A DNA stretch of 36,636 nt from Mycobacteriales bacterium (GCA_035550055.1 DASZRO010000021.1:1-36636), one strand, 5' to 3'; counted from the stretch's first letter, positions 23,467 through 31,424 are shown. Notes: generated from the sequence alone by a model not told the origin. Numbers and translations: made by a program.

Positions 23467-23508
23467 ACCGGGGTCGGTTCGGTCGGAACCGGGGTCGGTT
23501 CGGTCGGG
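23467..23508. repeat. Two tandem 21-bp repeats
   Basis: The 21-bp unit at 23467-23487 (ACCGGGGTCGG then TTCGGTCGGA) is repeated at 23488-23508 with one mismatch at the last base. It lies directly after the right end of the 81-bp element and before the 3' end of the minus-strand gene at 23522. Its role is unknown; a slippage duplication is possible. Confidence 0.7.
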
Positions 23509-23521
23509 GCGGGGGCCGGCC

Positions 23522-24364
23522 TTACCAGAGCTGGTCGACGTAGGTGTCGGTGCCGACGACGGTACGAAGGAACGGCGCGACCAGCAGGGTGTCGGCCAGG
23601 CCGATCTCGGCGAGTGCGTTGGTGTAAGTGCGAAACCAATCCATCGACGCGCGCACGTCACCGCCGATGAAGCAGACCTGGCAGAGCCGGTTCTCACGCC
23701 CGCCTGGTGAGCCCAGCGACATGGGCGCGCTGTCCCGGGAGTTGCGGAACTCCGGACGCGGCGTCCACGACGACACGATCTCGATGTCGGAGCCGGCGAA
23801 CAGGTCGCGCACCGCGTCGCTGGCCTTGATCCGCTCGTGAAGCGCCGCGGCGTCCAGGCCCTCCCGACCGTCGAGCCAGATGCACACGATCGCCTCGTAG
23901 TGGTGGTCGAGTGCCAGCTCGACCGGCACCGGGTCAGCGTCGCGGTAGAGCGCGCCGACCTGGTCGAAGGTCGCCGTGTGCACGTGCGACCGCTCGGCGA
24001 AGCCCCGGCCGTCGGCGTACAGCTGCTGCACCTGCGGCAGCGCCCAGTCGTCCCAGTCCTTGTGGTGCCCGGCTTCGACCCAGTAGATCGCGACGTAGGA
24101 GCCGGCGTCGATCGGCGACGCGACCTCCGTCCCGCCCCAACGCAAGCTCTTCATCTCGCGGGTCGCAACCCACCGGGAGCCGGCGATCTGCCACGGCCCC
24201 TCCATGCATCCGGCATAGAAGTGATCCCGCTCGTACCAGCGGTTGTAGGCGCTCTCGAAACCTTTGTGGGGGTCGACCAGGGTCAGCAGCATCGAGCCGA
24301 CCTTGACCGGGTAGTCGTCCACCCCGGCAGGGGTAAGCGGGTAGTTGTCCGGCGGGTACGCCAT
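23522..24364 (-). CDS. Conserved protein of unknown function next to an acyl-CoA ligase
   Basis: A 280-residue soluble protein with no recognised motif. Two similar-looking halves can be seen: residues 20-110 (VGSMLLTLVDPHKGFESAYNRWYERDHFYAGCMEGPW) and 150-200 plus 225-280 (LDHHYEAIVCIWLDGREGLDAAALHERIKAS, RLCQVCFIGG). Each has strand-helix spacing like EthD/dimeric alpha-beta-barrel (ferredoxin-like) proteins. No signal peptide is present. It is the second gene of a minus-strand operon, 2 nt after the acyl-CoA ligase stop. That linkage suggests it handles the ligase substrate or product. The role is unknown. Confidence 0.65.
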   Translation of the reverse strand: MAYPPDNYPLTPAGVDDYPVKVGSMLLTLVDPHKGFESAYNRWYERDHFYAGCMEGPWQIAGSRWVATREMKSLRWGGTEVASPIDAGSYVAIYWVEAGHHKDWDDWALPQVQQLYADGRGFAERSHVHTATFDQVGALYRDADPVPVELALDHHYEAIVCIWLDGREGLDAAALHERIKASDAVRDLFAGSDIEIVSSWTPRPEFRNSRDSAPMSLGSPGGRENRLCQVCFIGGDVRASMDWFRTYTNALAEIGLADTLLVAPFLRTVVGTDTYVDQLW

Positions 24365-24366
24365 CG

Positions 24367-25863
24367 CTACTTCTCCTCGAATCGATCCATCACTTCGGCA
24401 CGCACCACCTTGCCGGTCGCCGTTCGCGGCAGCGGCTCATTGTCGATCACCCAGCGGCTGGGCACCTTGAAGTAGGCCAGCCGCTCCTTCACGTACGCCG
24501 TCAAACCAGACGCGTCGACCGAGGCGTTCTCGACCGGTACGACGATCGCGGCCACGATCTGACCGAACTCCTCGTCCGGCAGCCCCACGACGACCACCTC
24601 GTCGACATCCGGGTGCCCTTCGAGGCAGTTCTCGATCTCGGCCGGGTAGACGTTCTCGGCCCCGCGCAGGATCAGATCCGTACGCCGGGTCGACAGGAAC
24701 AGCAACCCGTCACGGATCTCGCCGAGGTCGCCGGTCCGCAGCCAGCGCTGGTCGTCGATCACGTTTGCGGTGGCGGCTTCGTTGTTCCAGTAGCCGAGCA
24801 TGACCATCGGGCCGCGGATGAAGATCTCGCCCTTCTCGTCGACCCTCAGCTCGACCGTCGGGACCGGCTTGCCGACGTTGTCGGGGTGGGCCTGCAAGTC
24901 GGCGAACGACGAGGTGGTCGCCAGCCCGCAGCACTCCGTCTGCCCGTAGCCGATCCCCCAGCTGATGTGCTCGCCGAAGGTGTCGCGGATCGCCTGTTGC
25001 AACGCTGCCGACCAGGCGGCGCCCCCGCCACCCACGTGCATCAGCGACGACGTGTCGTAGTCCTTCGCCGTCGGCTCGTGGACGACCCGCCACAGGGTCG
25101 TCGGCATCGTGGTCCAGGTGGTGCAGCGCTCACGCTCGATCACCTGCAGCGTCGAGACCGGGTCGAACCTGCCGTCCTGCCAGACGGTGGTGTTGCCGGC
25201 GCCGAGGCAGGCGATCACGCCGCTGTGGAGCCCGGAGACGTGAAAGAGCGGAGTGCTGGTCAACGCGCGCGAGGGCGGCAACGTGAACCCGGCCGGGACT
25301 CGCGCCGCGATGATCGCCTGCTGCGCCTGCACCAGGCAGTTCAGGTTGCGGTGGGAGTGCACGGCGCCCTTCGGGCGCCCCGTCGTACCGGACGTATAGA
25401 GGATCAGTGCCGGGTCGTCCTCGTCGATCTCGACGACCGGTCGGGAGACCGGCGCGCCCTCGAGCCGTGCCGCGACCGGCGTCATGTCATCGACCAGGAG
25501 CTTGGGGGCGCAGTCGGCGATCGCGTAGTCGAGCTCGTCTCGCGCCCACCAGACGTTGAGCCCGACCGCGATCGCACCGATCGACACCGTGGCCCAGAAC
25601 AGCACCACCCACTCGATCGAGTTCTTGCCCAGGATCGCGACCCGGTCGCCCTTCTCGACGCCTTGCTCGACGAGATACGCCGCGACCCGGCCGACCGCCG
25701 CGTGGTGCTGTGCGTAGGTGATCCGGCGATCGCCGTCGACGACGTACTCCCGGTCGCCGAACTCCAGCGACCGGTCCAGGAGGTCGCCCATCGTCGCGAG
25801 CCGGTCGCGGAAAACCGTGAGGCGTACGCCGAGGACGTCTTCCTCGGTAAGGTCAAAGTTCAT
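24367..25863 (-). CDS. Acyl-CoA synthetase (AMP-binding family) 1
   Basis: A 498-residue adenylate-forming enzyme with phosphate-loop motif LYTSGTTGRPKG (Tyr156-Gly162 region), GYGQTECCG near residue 310, and a C-terminal KVPSRWVIDNEPLPRTATGKVVRAE region with the catalytic Lys near residue 488. It would activate a carboxylic acid to its CoA thioester. Substrate is unknown; the sequence is of the medium/long-chain or aromatic ligase type. The start ATG (25863-25861) overlaps the ATG of the divergent SnoaL-like gene by 2 nt, so no promoter gap exists and a start further downstream is possible. It leads an operon with the 280-residue protein. Confidence 0.85.
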   Translation of the reverse strand: MNFDLTEEDVLGVRLTVFRDRLATMGDLLDRSLEFGDREYVVDGDRRITYAQHHAAVGRVAAYLVEQGVEKGDRVAILGKNSIEWVVLFWATVSIGAIAVGLNVWWARDELDYAIADCAPKLLVDDMTPVAARLEGAPVSRPVVEIDEDDPALILYTSGTTGRPKGAVHSHRNLNCLVQAQQAIIAARVPAGFTLPPSRALTSTPLFHVSGLHSGVIACLGAGNTTVWQDGRFDPVSTLQVIERERCTTWTTMPTTLWRVVHEPTAKDYDTSSLMHVGGGGAAWSAALQQAIRDTFGEHISWGIGYGQTECCGLATTSSFADLQAHPDNVGKPVPTVELRVDEKGEIFIRGPMVMLGYWNNEAATANVIDDQRWLRTGDLGEIRDGLLFLSTRRTDLILRGAENVYPAEIENCLEGHPDVDEVVVVGLPDEEFGQIVAAIVVPVENASVDASGLTAYVKERLAYFKVPSRWVIDNEPLPRTATGKVVRAEVMDRFEEK

Positions 25864-26314
25864 GGGGGTTCCCGCTCACGAGCAGATCCGCAACCTGTTG
25901 GGTCGCTACTGCGAACGAATGGACGCCGGCGACTTCGCGGGCCTCGGCGCTCTGTTCGCACACGGCAGCCTTGCTGATGACAACGGCACGGTGTTCGCGA
26001 CCGGCGCCGCCGAGATGCAGGCGATGTGGGAGCGACAGACGATGACCTACGGCGGGTCGCCGCGCACCCGTCACGTCACGGCCAACCCGGTGATCGAGGT
26101 CGACGAAGACGCCGGCGTCGCCACCTGCAGCTCGTCCTACGTGGTGTTCCAGGGAGTCGACGACTTCGCGCTCCAGCCGATCGTCACCGGACGGTACGCC
26201 GACCGGTTCGCGCGCGGCGACGACGGCGGGTGGTACTTCACGGCACGCCGTTATGCCGTCGACCACGTCGGCGACCTCTCTCACCATCTGAAGTTCGAGA
26301 TGCCGAACGGCTAG
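25862..26314 (+). CDS. SnoaL/NTF2-fold protein 1
   Basis: A 150-residue member of the SnoaL-like/NTF2 superfamily (polyketide cyclase, limonene-epoxide hydrolase and ketosteroid isomerase fold). IRNLLGRYCERMDAGDFAGLGALFAHG is the characteristic N-terminal helix-turn, with the Asp of the DxGDFAGL element. RHVTANPVIEVDEDAGVATCSSSYVVFQ and the final YFTARRYAVDHVGDL complete the cone. Its ATG overlaps the start of the acyl-CoA ligase on the other strand, and its TAG (26312-26314) overlaps the stop of the next ligase (26311-26313). A TAAGGT box (25848-25853) lies 8 nt before the ATG. Role: isomerase, dehydratase or cyclase step, unknown. Confidence 0.75.
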   Translation: MGVPAHEQIRNLLGRYCERMDAGDFAGLGALFAHGSLADDNGTVFATGAAEMQAMWERQTMTYGGSPRTRHVTANPVIEVDEDAGVATCSSSYVVFQGVDDFALQPIVTGRYADRFARGDDGGWYFTARRYAVDHVGDLSHHLKFEMPNG

Positions 26315-27891
26315 TTGACTCGCCGGTCCGCGCCCTGCCAGTACTGCGCCCGCAGCGCCTTCTTATCGGGCTTGCCCAGCGCCGAAAGCGGGATCGCGTC
26401 GACGAAGTCCACCGACTTCGGGGCGTGGGTCGCGCCCTTGCGGTCCTTGACGAGGTCGTAGAGCTCCTCGGCCGTCACCGTCTGATCCGGCCGCAGGACG
26501 ACGACCGCCTTGACGGCCTCACCCCACTTGTCGTCGGGGACGCCGATCACTGCCACCTGGCCGACGGCCGGGTGCGTCCCGATCACGTCTTCGATCTCGC
26601 GCGGGAAGACGTTGAAACCGCCGGACACGATCATGTCCTTCTTGCGGTCGACGATCGTCAGGAAGCCTTGCGCGTCCTTCTTGGCGATGTCGCCGGTGTG
26701 CAGCCAGCCGCCGGCGAGCGCCTCCGCGGTCTGCTCGGGCTTCTTCCAGTAGCCCTTCATCACCAACGGGCCGCGCACGCAGATCTCACCCGGCTCGCCG
26801 TCGGGCACCTCGTTGAGGTCGTCGTCGAGCAGCTTGACGTTGAGCCACGGCACCGGCCGTCCGCAGGTCGCGAGCCGGTCGAGGTCGTTGACGTCGTGCT
26901 CCCCCTTGCGCAGCACCGAGATGGTCATGCCGCACTCGGACTGGCCGAAGAACTGGAAGAAGATGTGACCGAACTTCTCGATCGCCTCCTTGAGGCGGGT
27001 CGGTGAGATGGCGGACGCGCCGTAGTACACCGTCTCCAGGCTCGACAGGTCGTAGTCGTCGATCTTGGGATGGTCCATCAGGATGTAGAGCATCGTCGGC
27101 ACGAGCATCGTCGCGGTGATCTTGTACTTCTGGATCGTCTCGAGGACCGCGGTCGGGTCGAAGCCGGGGAGTACGACGATGCTGCCGCCACGCAACAGGG
27201 TCGGGATGAAGAACGCCGCACCCGCGTGCGAGAGCGGGGTGGCGATCAAGAACCGCGTCTCCTCCGGCCACTCCCACTCCATGAGCTGGATCTGGGTCAG
27301 GGTGGCGCCGCTGCGGTAGGTCTGCATGACGCCCTTGGACGCGCCCGTCGTACCGCCGGTGTAGGTGAAGCCGCTGACGTCGTCAGGCTCGACGATCGGG
27401 GCCACGAGCGGCTTCGGCTCGAAGGTCTCGGCGAGCGCGATCAGGTCGATGCCGACCTCGGAAGGACCCAGCGACAACAGCCTCTTGAGGCCGGGCGCCC
27501 TGTCGCGCAGCTCGGCGGCGCGCTCGTCGAAGGCACTCGGGTCGAACACGAGCGTCTCGATCTCCGCGTCTTCGAGCACGTACGCCTGGTCGTCTGCCGA
27601 GCCCATCGGGTGCAGCGCGGTACTGCGGCACGGCGTGAGCATGTTCGCGCCCATCGTGAACAGCACCTCGGGCCGGTTCTTGGACAACATCGCGATCGGG
27701 TGATGGGCCGTGATGCCGAGCGAGGCGAAGGCCTGGACGTACTTGCTCACCTGAGCCGCGACCTGGGCGCCGGTGAGGATCTCCTCGCCCAGATACACCG
27801 CTGGCTTGTCGGCATGCCGCGACAACGCCGCGATCAACAGGTCGGGCATGAAAGCGGGGGTGTGGAGCGCGTCGTCGGTGACGGTCGACAT
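26311..27891 (-). CDS. Acyl-CoA synthetase (AMP-binding family) 2
   Basis: A 526-residue adenylate-forming enzyme. The phosphate loop FTYTGGTTGASKGVMQTY (Tyr177 to Lys187) has TGG instead of the common TSG. FGQSECGMT is the A5 motif and KDMIVSGGFNVFPREIE the A8 hinge region. LSALGKPDKKALR ends the protein and carries the catalytic Lys. The start is well supported by GGAGGA (27906-27901 on the minus strand, 9-nt spacer). A TATCGT -10 box (27929-27924) abuts the operator at 27931-27945. It is divergent from the second LLM gene. Confidence 0.85.
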   Translation of the reverse strand: MSTVTDDALHTPAFMPDLLIAALSRHADKPAVYLGEEILTGAQVAAQVSKYVQAFASLGITAHHPIAMLSKNRPEVLFTMGANMLTPCRSTALHPMGSADDQAYVLEDAEIETLVFDPSAFDERAAELRDRAPGLKRLLSLGPSEVGIDLIALAETFEPKPLVAPIVEPDDVSGFTYTGGTTGASKGVMQTYRSGATLTQIQLMEWEWPEETRFLIATPLSHAGAAFFIPTLLRGGSIVVLPGFDPTAVLETIQKYKITATMLVPTMLYILMDHPKIDDYDLSSLETVYYGASAISPTRLKEAIEKFGHIFFQFFGQSECGMTISVLRKGEHDVNDLDRLATCGRPVPWLNVKLLDDDLNEVPDGEPGEICVRGPLVMKGYWKKPEQTAEALAGGWLHTGDIAKKDAQGFLTIVDRKKDMIVSGGFNVFPREIEDVIGTHPAVGQVAVIGVPDDKWGEAVKAVVVLRPDQTVTAEELYDLVKDRKGATHAPKSVDFVDAIPLSALGKPDKKALRAQYWQGADRRVN

Positions 27892-27920
27892 CAGTGCGAA
27901 TCCTCCGGTGCTGGCTTAGC

Positions 27921-27945
27921 CTGACGATATCTGACGACCCGTCAG
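27921..27945. promoter_or_regulatory. Divergent operator copy 4 with extra half-site
   Basis: CTGACGACCCGTCAG (27931-27945) extends to TATCTGACG-N3-CGTCAGATA, a 21-bp palindrome. A third CTGACG lies at 27921-27926, exactly 10 bp upstream of the main left arm. On the minus strand a TATCGT -10 box (27929-27924) begins 1 bp past the palindrome, serving the acyl-CoA ligase. The plus-strand promoter of the LLM gene is not clear. Confidence 0.8.
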
Positions 27946-27983
27946 ATAAGCCCATGCCGTTGCTGGAGAGGGTGGACGACGAC

Positions 27984-28874
27984 ATGACAGTCACCCTCAA
28001 CGTCGGGGTGTCGAACTTCGGCGGATGGTGCGGCGGGGACTGGAAAGCGCTGGTGGACCTCGCCCGAACCGCCGAGGACGCCGGCATCGACCGCATCACT
28101 GTCGTCGACCACACCGTCATGGGGCGCAACACCGACGCCTACGCGTGGGGCCGGTTCCCGGTCCCCCCGGAGGCACCCTGGCTCGAGCCGTTGACGGTGC
28201 TGACTGCGATGGCGTCGGTCACGTCGCGGATCCGGCTGGCGACCGGCATCCTCATTGCGCCGCTGCGTCCGGCTGCCCTGCTGGCCAAGCAGGTCGCGAC
28301 CCTCGATCTGCTTTCCGAAGGCCGGGTCGACCTCGGCGTCGGCGTCGGTTGGCAGAAGGAGGAGTATGACGCGCAAGGCCTGGCCTTCGCCGATCGCGGG
28401 CTACTGCTCGAGGAGACCATCGCCGCCTGCCGTGAGCTCTGGTCCCATCTGCCGGCGGCCTACCACGGCAAGACGGTCAGCTTCGACGACACGTTCTGCG
28501 CGCCGCAGCCGGTCCAGCCCCGCCTGCCCGTCTGGTTCGGCGGCACCCTTACCGAGCGGATGCTGCGCCGCGTCGTCGAACTCGGCGACGGGTGGATCCC
28601 GATCATGGGCGCGACCGCCGCCGACGTCCGCGACGGCGCCGCACGGATCGCGGCCGCCACCGACCGCCGAATCGACATCCAGTGCCGCGCCCCGATGGTG
28701 GTGGGCGAGGACAACCGCCCAGACCTGGCTGCGACGATCGGCGGCGTACCGCAGCTCGTGGCGGTCGGCGTCACGGACGTGACGGTGAACCTCGCGTCCT
28801 TCGCGCCCGCCCTTGCGGACGCGCCGGGCGCACTGGAGGCCCTCGCGGCCGCGTTTCGCAAGGAGGTCGGATGA
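27984..28874 (+). CDS. LLM-class F420-dependent oxidoreductase 2
   Basis: A 296-residue luciferase-like TIM barrel: NVGVSNFGGWCGGDWKALVDLARTAEDAGIDRITVVDH, IRLATGILIAPLRPAALLAKQVATLDLLSEGRVDLGVGVGWQ and RLPVWFGGTLTERMLRRVVELGDGW are typical. The fold is clear; F420 is the likely cofactor. The start was placed at ATG 27984, where the family homology begins, with GGAGAGGG (27965-27972) upstream. An in-frame ATG at 27954 would be closer to the operator. It ends with ATGA overlap into the next SnoaL-like gene. It may oxidise a hydroxy or ring ketone; the substrate is unknown. Confidence 0.82.
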   Translation: MTVTLNVGVSNFGGWCGGDWKALVDLARTAEDAGIDRITVVDHTVMGRNTDAYAWGRFPVPPEAPWLEPLTVLTAMASVTSRIRLATGILIAPLRPAALLAKQVATLDLLSEGRVDLGVGVGWQKEEYDAQGLAFADRGLLLEETIAACRELWSHLPAAYHGKTVSFDDTFCAPQPVQPRLPVWFGGTLTERMLRRVVELGDGWIPIMGATAADVRDGAARIAAATDRRIDIQCRAPMVVGEDNRPDLAATIGGVPQLVAVGVTDVTVNLASFAPALADAPGALEALAAAFRKEVG

Positions 28875-29314
28875 GCGAGCTGATGGACCGCTGGGAGATC
28901 CGGCTGCTGGTCGAGCACTACGCAAGCGCCGCCGACCGTGCGGACGGCGCGGCCGCCTCCGAGCTGTTCACCGACGACGGCGAGTTCTTGATGTGGCTCG
29001 ACCCGAACGTGGAAGACCCCACGTCACACCGGCGCGGTCATGAGGAGATTGCTGCCGCGATCGATCGGATCCGTGACTACAGCCACACTCACCACACGAT
29101 CGGCAGTCATGCCGTGCTCGAGCTCCACGACGATCACGCCCACGGCGAGACCCGCTGCGAAGCGCACCATCTGGTCGGTGCGCCGCCGAACGTCAACGAC
29201 CACGTGATGTTCGCGTTCTATCGCGACGACTACGTCAAGCAGGACGGTCGATGGCGCTTCCGCCGCCGCGAGCTTCGCGTCAACTGGATCAGCATCCTGC
29301 CGGTGGGGAGCTGA
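28871..29314 (+). CDS. SnoaL/NTF2-fold protein 2
   Basis: A 147-residue SnoaL-like protein. MDRWEIRLLVEHYASAADRADGAAASELFTDDGEFLMW is the standard helix pattern, with the Asp of the DxxDG turn, and RRGHEEIAAAIDRI with THHTIGSHAVLELHDDHAHGETRCEAHHL provides several His and acidic residues lining the cavity. The ATG overlaps the LLM stop, preceded by AGGAGG, so it is co-translated with that enzyme. Pairing of an LLM oxidoreductase with a SnoaL protein suggests a redox step then isomerisation or dehydration. Confidence 0.77.
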   Translation: MSELMDRWEIRLLVEHYASAADRADGAAASELFTDDGEFLMWLDPNVEDPTSHRRGHEEIAAAIDRIRDYSHTHHTIGSHAVLELHDDHAHGETRCEAHHLVGAPPNVNDHVMFAFYRDDYVKQDGRWRFRRRELRVNWISILPVGS

Positions 29315-29317
29315 CGG

Positions 29318-30352
29318 TTGGCCGACACAATGCGCGCCTACCGGCTGCTCGACTGGCAGCGCGCCGACTTCGACGAAGTGCCCGTGCCGGTGCCCGGACC
29401 TGGCCAGGTGCGGGTGCGCGTCGGTGGCGTCGGGCTGTGCCACTCGGACGTGATCTTTCTCGAAGCCCCGGCAGGGCTGCTCCCCTACGACCTGCCGTTC
29501 ACACTCGGCCACGAGATCGCGGGATGGATCGACGCGATCGGTGACGGCACGTCCAACGTCGCACTCGATGAGCCGGTCGCGGTGGCCTGCATGTCGCCGT
29601 GCGGTGACTGTCGTTGGTGCCGTCGCGGTCAGGACAACTACTGTGTCGACACCTGGCACGGGCGGGGTTTCGGGATCGACGGTGGCCTCGCCGAGTACCT
29701 CGTCGTCGACGCCGGACAGGTGGTGCCGCTCGGCGATCTCGACCCGCGCATCGCCGGCCCGCTCACCGACGCCGGCGCGACGTCGTACCACGCGGTGAAG
29801 AAGGTGCTGCCGAAGATCTACGACGACTCGACCGTCGTCGTGATCGGGGTCGGAGGCCTCGGGGCGTACGGCGTGCAGTGGCTGCGGATGCTGACCCCCG
29901 CTCGGATCATCGCGGTCGAGGCGAAGCCGGAACGCATCGAGGCGGCCGTCGACCTCGGAGCCCACGACGTCGTCGAGGCCGGCGAGGGTCTTTCGAAGCG
30001 GCTCGCGGCGGCGATCGGCGACGGCGGCGCCGACGCGATCCTCGACTTCGTCGGCAGCGACGCGACGATCCGAGCATCGTTCCGCAACGCGGCGAAAGCG
30101 GGTGCGATCGCCTTGGTGGGCCAGGGGTTCGGCTCGGCCGAGGTGCGCTATGGCGCGATGGCGCACGACTGCGACCTTTTCAACCCGCAGGGCGCCACGA
30201 TCGCAGAACTGCACGAGGTGATTGCGCTGGCCAAGACGGGTGAGGTTGTCGTCGAGGTCGAACACTTCGCGTTCGACGACACGCCGGCCGCCTACGACCG
30301 TCTCGAGGCCGGGACGCTCAACGGGCGTGCGGTCGTCCTGCCGAACGGCTAG
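29318..30352 (+). CDS. Zinc-dependent alcohol dehydrogenase (MDR superfamily)
   Basis: A 344-residue medium-chain dehydrogenase. GVGLCHSDVIFLEA (catalytic zinc Cys), GHEIAGWI (His-Glu), structural-zinc lobe SPCGDCRWCRRGQDNYC (four Cys, x2 x2 x7), Rossmann motif VVIGVGGLGAYGVQW, and a late AVVLPNG end are all present. The start is TTG at 29318, because GGGGAG (29305-29310) is 7 nt ahead; an ATG at 29330 is worse placed. It begins 3 nt after the SnoaL gene, so it is the third gene of this operon. It likely oxidises an alcohol to aldehyde or ketone. Its stop overlaps the stop of the convergent membrane protein gene (CTAG). Confidence 0.88.
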   Translation: MADTMRAYRLLDWQRADFDEVPVPVPGPGQVRVRVGGVGLCHSDVIFLEAPAGLLPYDLPFTLGHEIAGWIDAIGDGTSNVALDEPVAVACMSPCGDCRWCRRGQDNYCVDTWHGRGFGIDGGLAEYLVVDAGQVVPLGDLDPRIAGPLTDAGATSYHAVKKVLPKIYDDSTVVVIGVGGLGAYGVQWLRMLTPARIIAVEAKPERIEAAVDLGAHDVVEAGEGLSKRLAAAIGDGGADAILDFVGSDATIRASFRNAAKAGAIALVGQGFGSAEVRYGAMAHDCDLFNPQGATIAELHEVIALAKTGEVVVEVEHFAFDDTPAAYDRLEAGTLNGRAVVLPNG

Positions 30353-30879
30353 TCGACCTGCTGGGATCGCCGCAGCCGGCGCCGCAACGCCCACGTCGTG
30401 AGCTCGGGTCCGGCCAGTGCGACCGTGACGGCGAGCGCCGCGCCGACGATCCAGCTGGCGGTCGACCGGGACGTCACGGCCTCCAGTCCTAGCTGCGCCA
30501 GAGAGCCGAACACGAGCAACGTCAGCTTCATCGCGAACCAGTACCAGTTCCACGTCGGTCGCTTCGCCGGCGCGGTCTGACCGCGCGAGCGGCGAGCCAC
30601 CCAGCGAACCGCCGGCACGACGAGGAGCATCACAACCGCGAGCCGCACCAGCCGTTCCCACAGCGGGCTGCTCGCGTGCCACACCCACGTGCCTCCCAGG
30701 AACAGGCCGGCGACCGCAAATCGGATGCGAAGCGCGGTGCGCCACTGTCGTCGTGATCCCTCGCCGTGCCGTTGGAGCCGGCTGCGGATGCCGAGCCGCG
30801 CCAGCGGCAGTACGACGACGAGGAGCAGCAGAGGGGACAAGCCGTGATGGGCGGCGCCGGCAATCGCCTGGTCGGTCAC
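30349..30879 (-). CDS. Polytopic membrane protein of unknown function
   Basis: A 176-residue protein with about four or five hydrophobic segments: LSPLLLLVVVLPLARL, IRFAVAGLFLGGTWVW, LVRLAVVMLLVVPAV, WYWFAMKLTLLVFGS and SWIVGAALAVTVALAG. These are separated by basic loops (RSRLQRHGEGSRRQWR, RRSRGQTAPAKRP), and the C-terminus is basic. No enzymatic motif is visible. The GTG start shares four bases (GTGA) with the stop of the MarR gene, so it is co-transcribed with the regulator, a common arrangement for efflux or membrane-stress functions. The role is unknown. Confidence 0.7.
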   Translation of the reverse strand: MTDQAIAGAAHHGLSPLLLLVVVLPLARLGIRSRLQRHGEGSRRQWRTALRIRFAVAGLFLGGTWVWHASSPLWERLVRLAVVMLLVVPAVRWVARRSRGQTAPAKRPTWNWYWFAMKLTLLVFGSLAQLGLEAVTSRSTASWIVGAALAVTVALAGPELTTWALRRRLRRSQQVD

Positions 30880-31337
30880 GACGGTCCGCCGTACGCGGCC
30901 TTGATCTCGGCGAGTGCCGCGAGTCCTTTGCGCAGCGCCGCCAGCTCCGTCTTGGACAGCCGCTGCCTGAGCTGGTCATCGACGTCCTGCGCCCCCGCCA
31001 CGACTGCCTCGGCGGCATCGCGGCCGCGAGCGGTCAGCCGCAACACGAGTCGCCGCCGATCCGCGGGGTGTTGTTCGCGCACGACATAGCCGCGCGAGAC
31101 CAGCGTCTCGGTCAGCTGGCTGAACGCCTGCTTGGTGACGCCGAGTCCCCGGACGAAGTCCTCGACGGCCTCGCTGCCGGTCGACAAAGAAGCGAGGACG
31201 AACCCGCCACCGCGCGGGAGGTCGGTGATCCCTCGTGCGGCCAGCTCGGCCTCGACCCCTCGCTTGTAGCTCCCCCGAGCGCCGCGCATCAGCGCGGGGA
31301 TCGACGCAGCGTAGTTGCCGGCAGGAGACGCAGCCAC
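30876..31337 (-). CDS. MarR-family transcriptional regulator
   Basis: A 153-residue winged-helix regulator: TDLPRGGGFVLASLSTGSEAVEDFVRGLGVTKQAFSQLTETLVSRGYVVREQHPADRRRLVLRLTARGRDAAEAV contains the HTH (TKQAFSQLTETL) and wing (DRRRLVLRLTARG) of MarR proteins. The GTG start is 6 nt after an AATACT -10, with TTGACA as -35 and a 17-bp spacer, so it is predicted leaderless. Two tandem 15-bp palindromes overlap the -35 region and probably mediate autoregulation. Divergent from a secreted protein gene and in an operon with a membrane protein. Its ligand is unknown; a phenolic or carboxylate effector would be usual for the family. Confidence 0.87.
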   Translation of the reverse strand: MAASPAGNYAASIPALMRGARGSYKRGVEAELAARGITDLPRGGGFVLASLSTGSEAVEDFVRGLGVTKQAFSQLTETLVSRGYVVREQHPADRRRLVLRLTARGRDAAEAVVAGAQDVDDQLRQRLSKTELAALRKGLAALAEIKAAYGGPS

Positions 31338-31343
31338 GCCGCC

Positions 31344-31382
31344 AGTATTTGGTCAATCGTCCTGACTGTCAAGACTGTTGAC
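31344..31382. promoter_or_regulatory. MarR gene promoter with tandem operator palindromes
   Basis: On the minus strand TTGACA (31372-31367) and AATACT (31349-31344) are separated by 17 bp, ending 6 nt before the GTG at 31337. GTCAA-N5-TTGAC (31368-31382) is a perfect palindrome, and GTCAA-N5-CTGAC (31352-31366) is a near copy with centres 16 bp apart. Together they overlay the -35 box and spacer and also face the divergent gene at 31425. Confidence 0.72.
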
Positions 31383-31424
31383 TAGTTTGCACAGCGGAGG
31401 GCCCGCGTCGGTAAGACTCGTTAC

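Noticed and set aside
27374-27386. CTGACG-T-CGTCAG as another operator copy
   Set aside because: The spacer is one base instead of three and it lies inside the coding sequence of the second CoA ligase.
29024-31018. 664-residue minus-strand open frame across the alcohol dehydrogenase
   Set aside because: It spans the end of the SnoaL gene, the dehydrogenase and parts of two minus genes in another frame. Composition is Arg/Asp/Val-rich and no motif is present, so it is a shadow frame.
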